A stretch of DNA of 6,544 bases from Candidatus Sediminicultor sextus (GTDB lineage Bacteria > Atribacterota > Phoenicimicrobiia > Phoenicimicrobiales > Phoenicimicrobiaceae). A program made the translations under genes and the position numbers. The DNA lies in the NCBI GenBank assembly GCA_014894735.1, contig JADBKX010000080.1, forward strand, positions 1 through 6,544. The letters are read 5' to 3'. Within the stretch, counting starts at the first letter, position 1; each line of letters starts with the position of its first letter. Positions 6,182 through 6,544 of this stretch are shown here, one piece after another. The notes beneath the pieces are model-generated. The model searched no databases and was not told the DNA's origin. It worked only from the letters and a program-made list of their open reading frames with translations.

Positions 6182-6230
6182 TAATAGGGACAAATAGGAA
6201 CAGAGAACCTGTTCCTATTTGTCCCTATTA
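6182..6230. repeat. Perfect 22-bp inverted repeat built of tandem decamers
   Basis: The arms 6182-6203 and 6209-6230 are perfectly complementary over 22 bp with a 5-nt loop (AGAAC). Each arm is itself a tandem duplication: AATAGGGACA (6183-6192) is followed by AATAGGAACA (6193-6202), one base different. No T-tract follows on the minus strand, so it is not a standard terminator, although a hairpin this long could protect the 3' end of the GH38 mRNA. Its right arm contains the TAA stop of the GH38 gene (6228-6230). The form resembles a dispersed intergenic palindromic (REP-like) element, but only one copy is in this window. Confidence 0.85.
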
Positions 6231-6544
6231 TTTAAATAACACTTCAAAAATAATTGTCTTTATCTCTTTCGGTCTAAGTATTATTTTAACTTCATCAACA
6301 TCAATATATGGTAATTCTGTCTCATAGCTTTCATCCAACCTACCCAGATATACTTTATGAATATTAAATCCGAACTTAATTTTTCCAATGATATCTCTAT
6401 CAGTAGGATTATAAACTCGAATTACCAATTTATCTTCAAATTCATGCTTTTTAAGGGCACTAATCTCTAAATAGTCACCTTCTAATTGAATAAAACTATA
6501 TTTATCTGAAAGATTTCCTGGTTGATTCTTTAATTGTTTAGTTA
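6228..6544 (-). CDS. GH38 alpha-mannosidase, C-terminal fragment (runs off window)
   Basis: The frame is open from the window edge to the TAA at 6228-6230, giving 104 visible residues. A TTG at 6426-6428 could start a 66-residue ORF, but the frame continues upstream without a stop and the extra part belongs to the same fold. Family cues are FIQLEGDYLEISALKKHE, then LVIRVYNPTD, the Tyr-Glu-Thr (YETEL) stretch, and LRPKEIKTIIFEV at the end. This is the C-terminal beta-sandwich order of bacterial GH38 enzymes (Ser-Ala-Leu-Lys-Lys, R-x-YNPT, P-x-EI-x-T). The catalytic domain is outside the window, so activity and specificity cannot be judged. GH38 enzymes hydrolyse alpha-mannosides, some (MngB) mannosylglycerate derivatives. 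It is co-directional with the downstream GH4 operon but separated by two hairpins and a fresh promoter, so probably a separate unit of a related sugar-use locus. Confidence 0.8.
   Translation of the reverse strand, partial: TKQLKNQPGNLSDKYSFIQLEGDYLEISALKKHEFEDKLVIRVYNPTDRDIIGKIKFGFNIHKVYLGRLDESYETELPYIDVDEVKIILRPKEIKTIIFEVLFK

Noticed and set aside
6182..6230. The inverted repeat as a CRISPR repeat or an origin
   Set aside because: There is no array of spaced direct repeats; the decamers are tandem and part of a single hairpin, and no replication genes are present.

Overview
The window looks like chromosomal DNA from a low-GC bacterium, probably an anaerobe. Signs are AT-rich intergenic DNA, strong GGAGG-type ribosome binding sites, a sigma-A style promoter with perfect TTGACA and TATAAT hexamers, a YvrJ-like small protein and a double [4Fe-4S] QueG-like protein. 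Clostridia or Halanaerobiales are the simplest guess. Thermotogota or Atribacterota cannot be excluded from sequence alone. There is no rRNA, tRNA, CRISPR array or transposase gene.

Layout, left to right. Positions 2-259 (+) hold the end of a small YvrJ-like membrane protein whose start lies outside the window. A bidirectional hairpin terminator (277-320) separates it from everything else, which is on the minus strand. A short QueG-like iron-sulfur protein (328-1026) comes next. Then come four genes that, in transcription order, run GH4 glycosidase (6008-4632), ROK regulator (4598-3456), phosphofructokinase (3399-2200) and SIS-domain sugar-phosphate isomerase/deaminase (2172-1168). Gaps between these four are 33, 56 and 27 nt, so they look like one operon. 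A promoter sits at 6091-6117 with candidate operator repeats just downstream. The right edge (6228-6544) holds the C-terminal end of a GH38 alpha-mannosidase-type gene, separated from the operon promoter by a 49-bp near-perfect palindromic repeat and a second small hairpin.

Proposed logic (inference). GH38 and GH4 enzymes release sugars from alpha-linked glycosides. The SIS enzyme would convert a hexose-phosphate or amino-hexose-phosphate to a ketose-phosphate such as fructose-6-phosphate. The phosphofructokinase would commit that to lower glycolysis. The ROK protein would sense the sugar and repress the promoter. No transporter, aldolase or hexokinase is visible, so the substrate is undetermined. 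The most noteworthy points are the mixed phosphoryl-donor signature of the kinase (Gly at the first position, Lys at the second), the loss of the usual zinc motif in the ROK protein, the CHG-type GH4 active site, and the palindrome built from two near-identical decamers.
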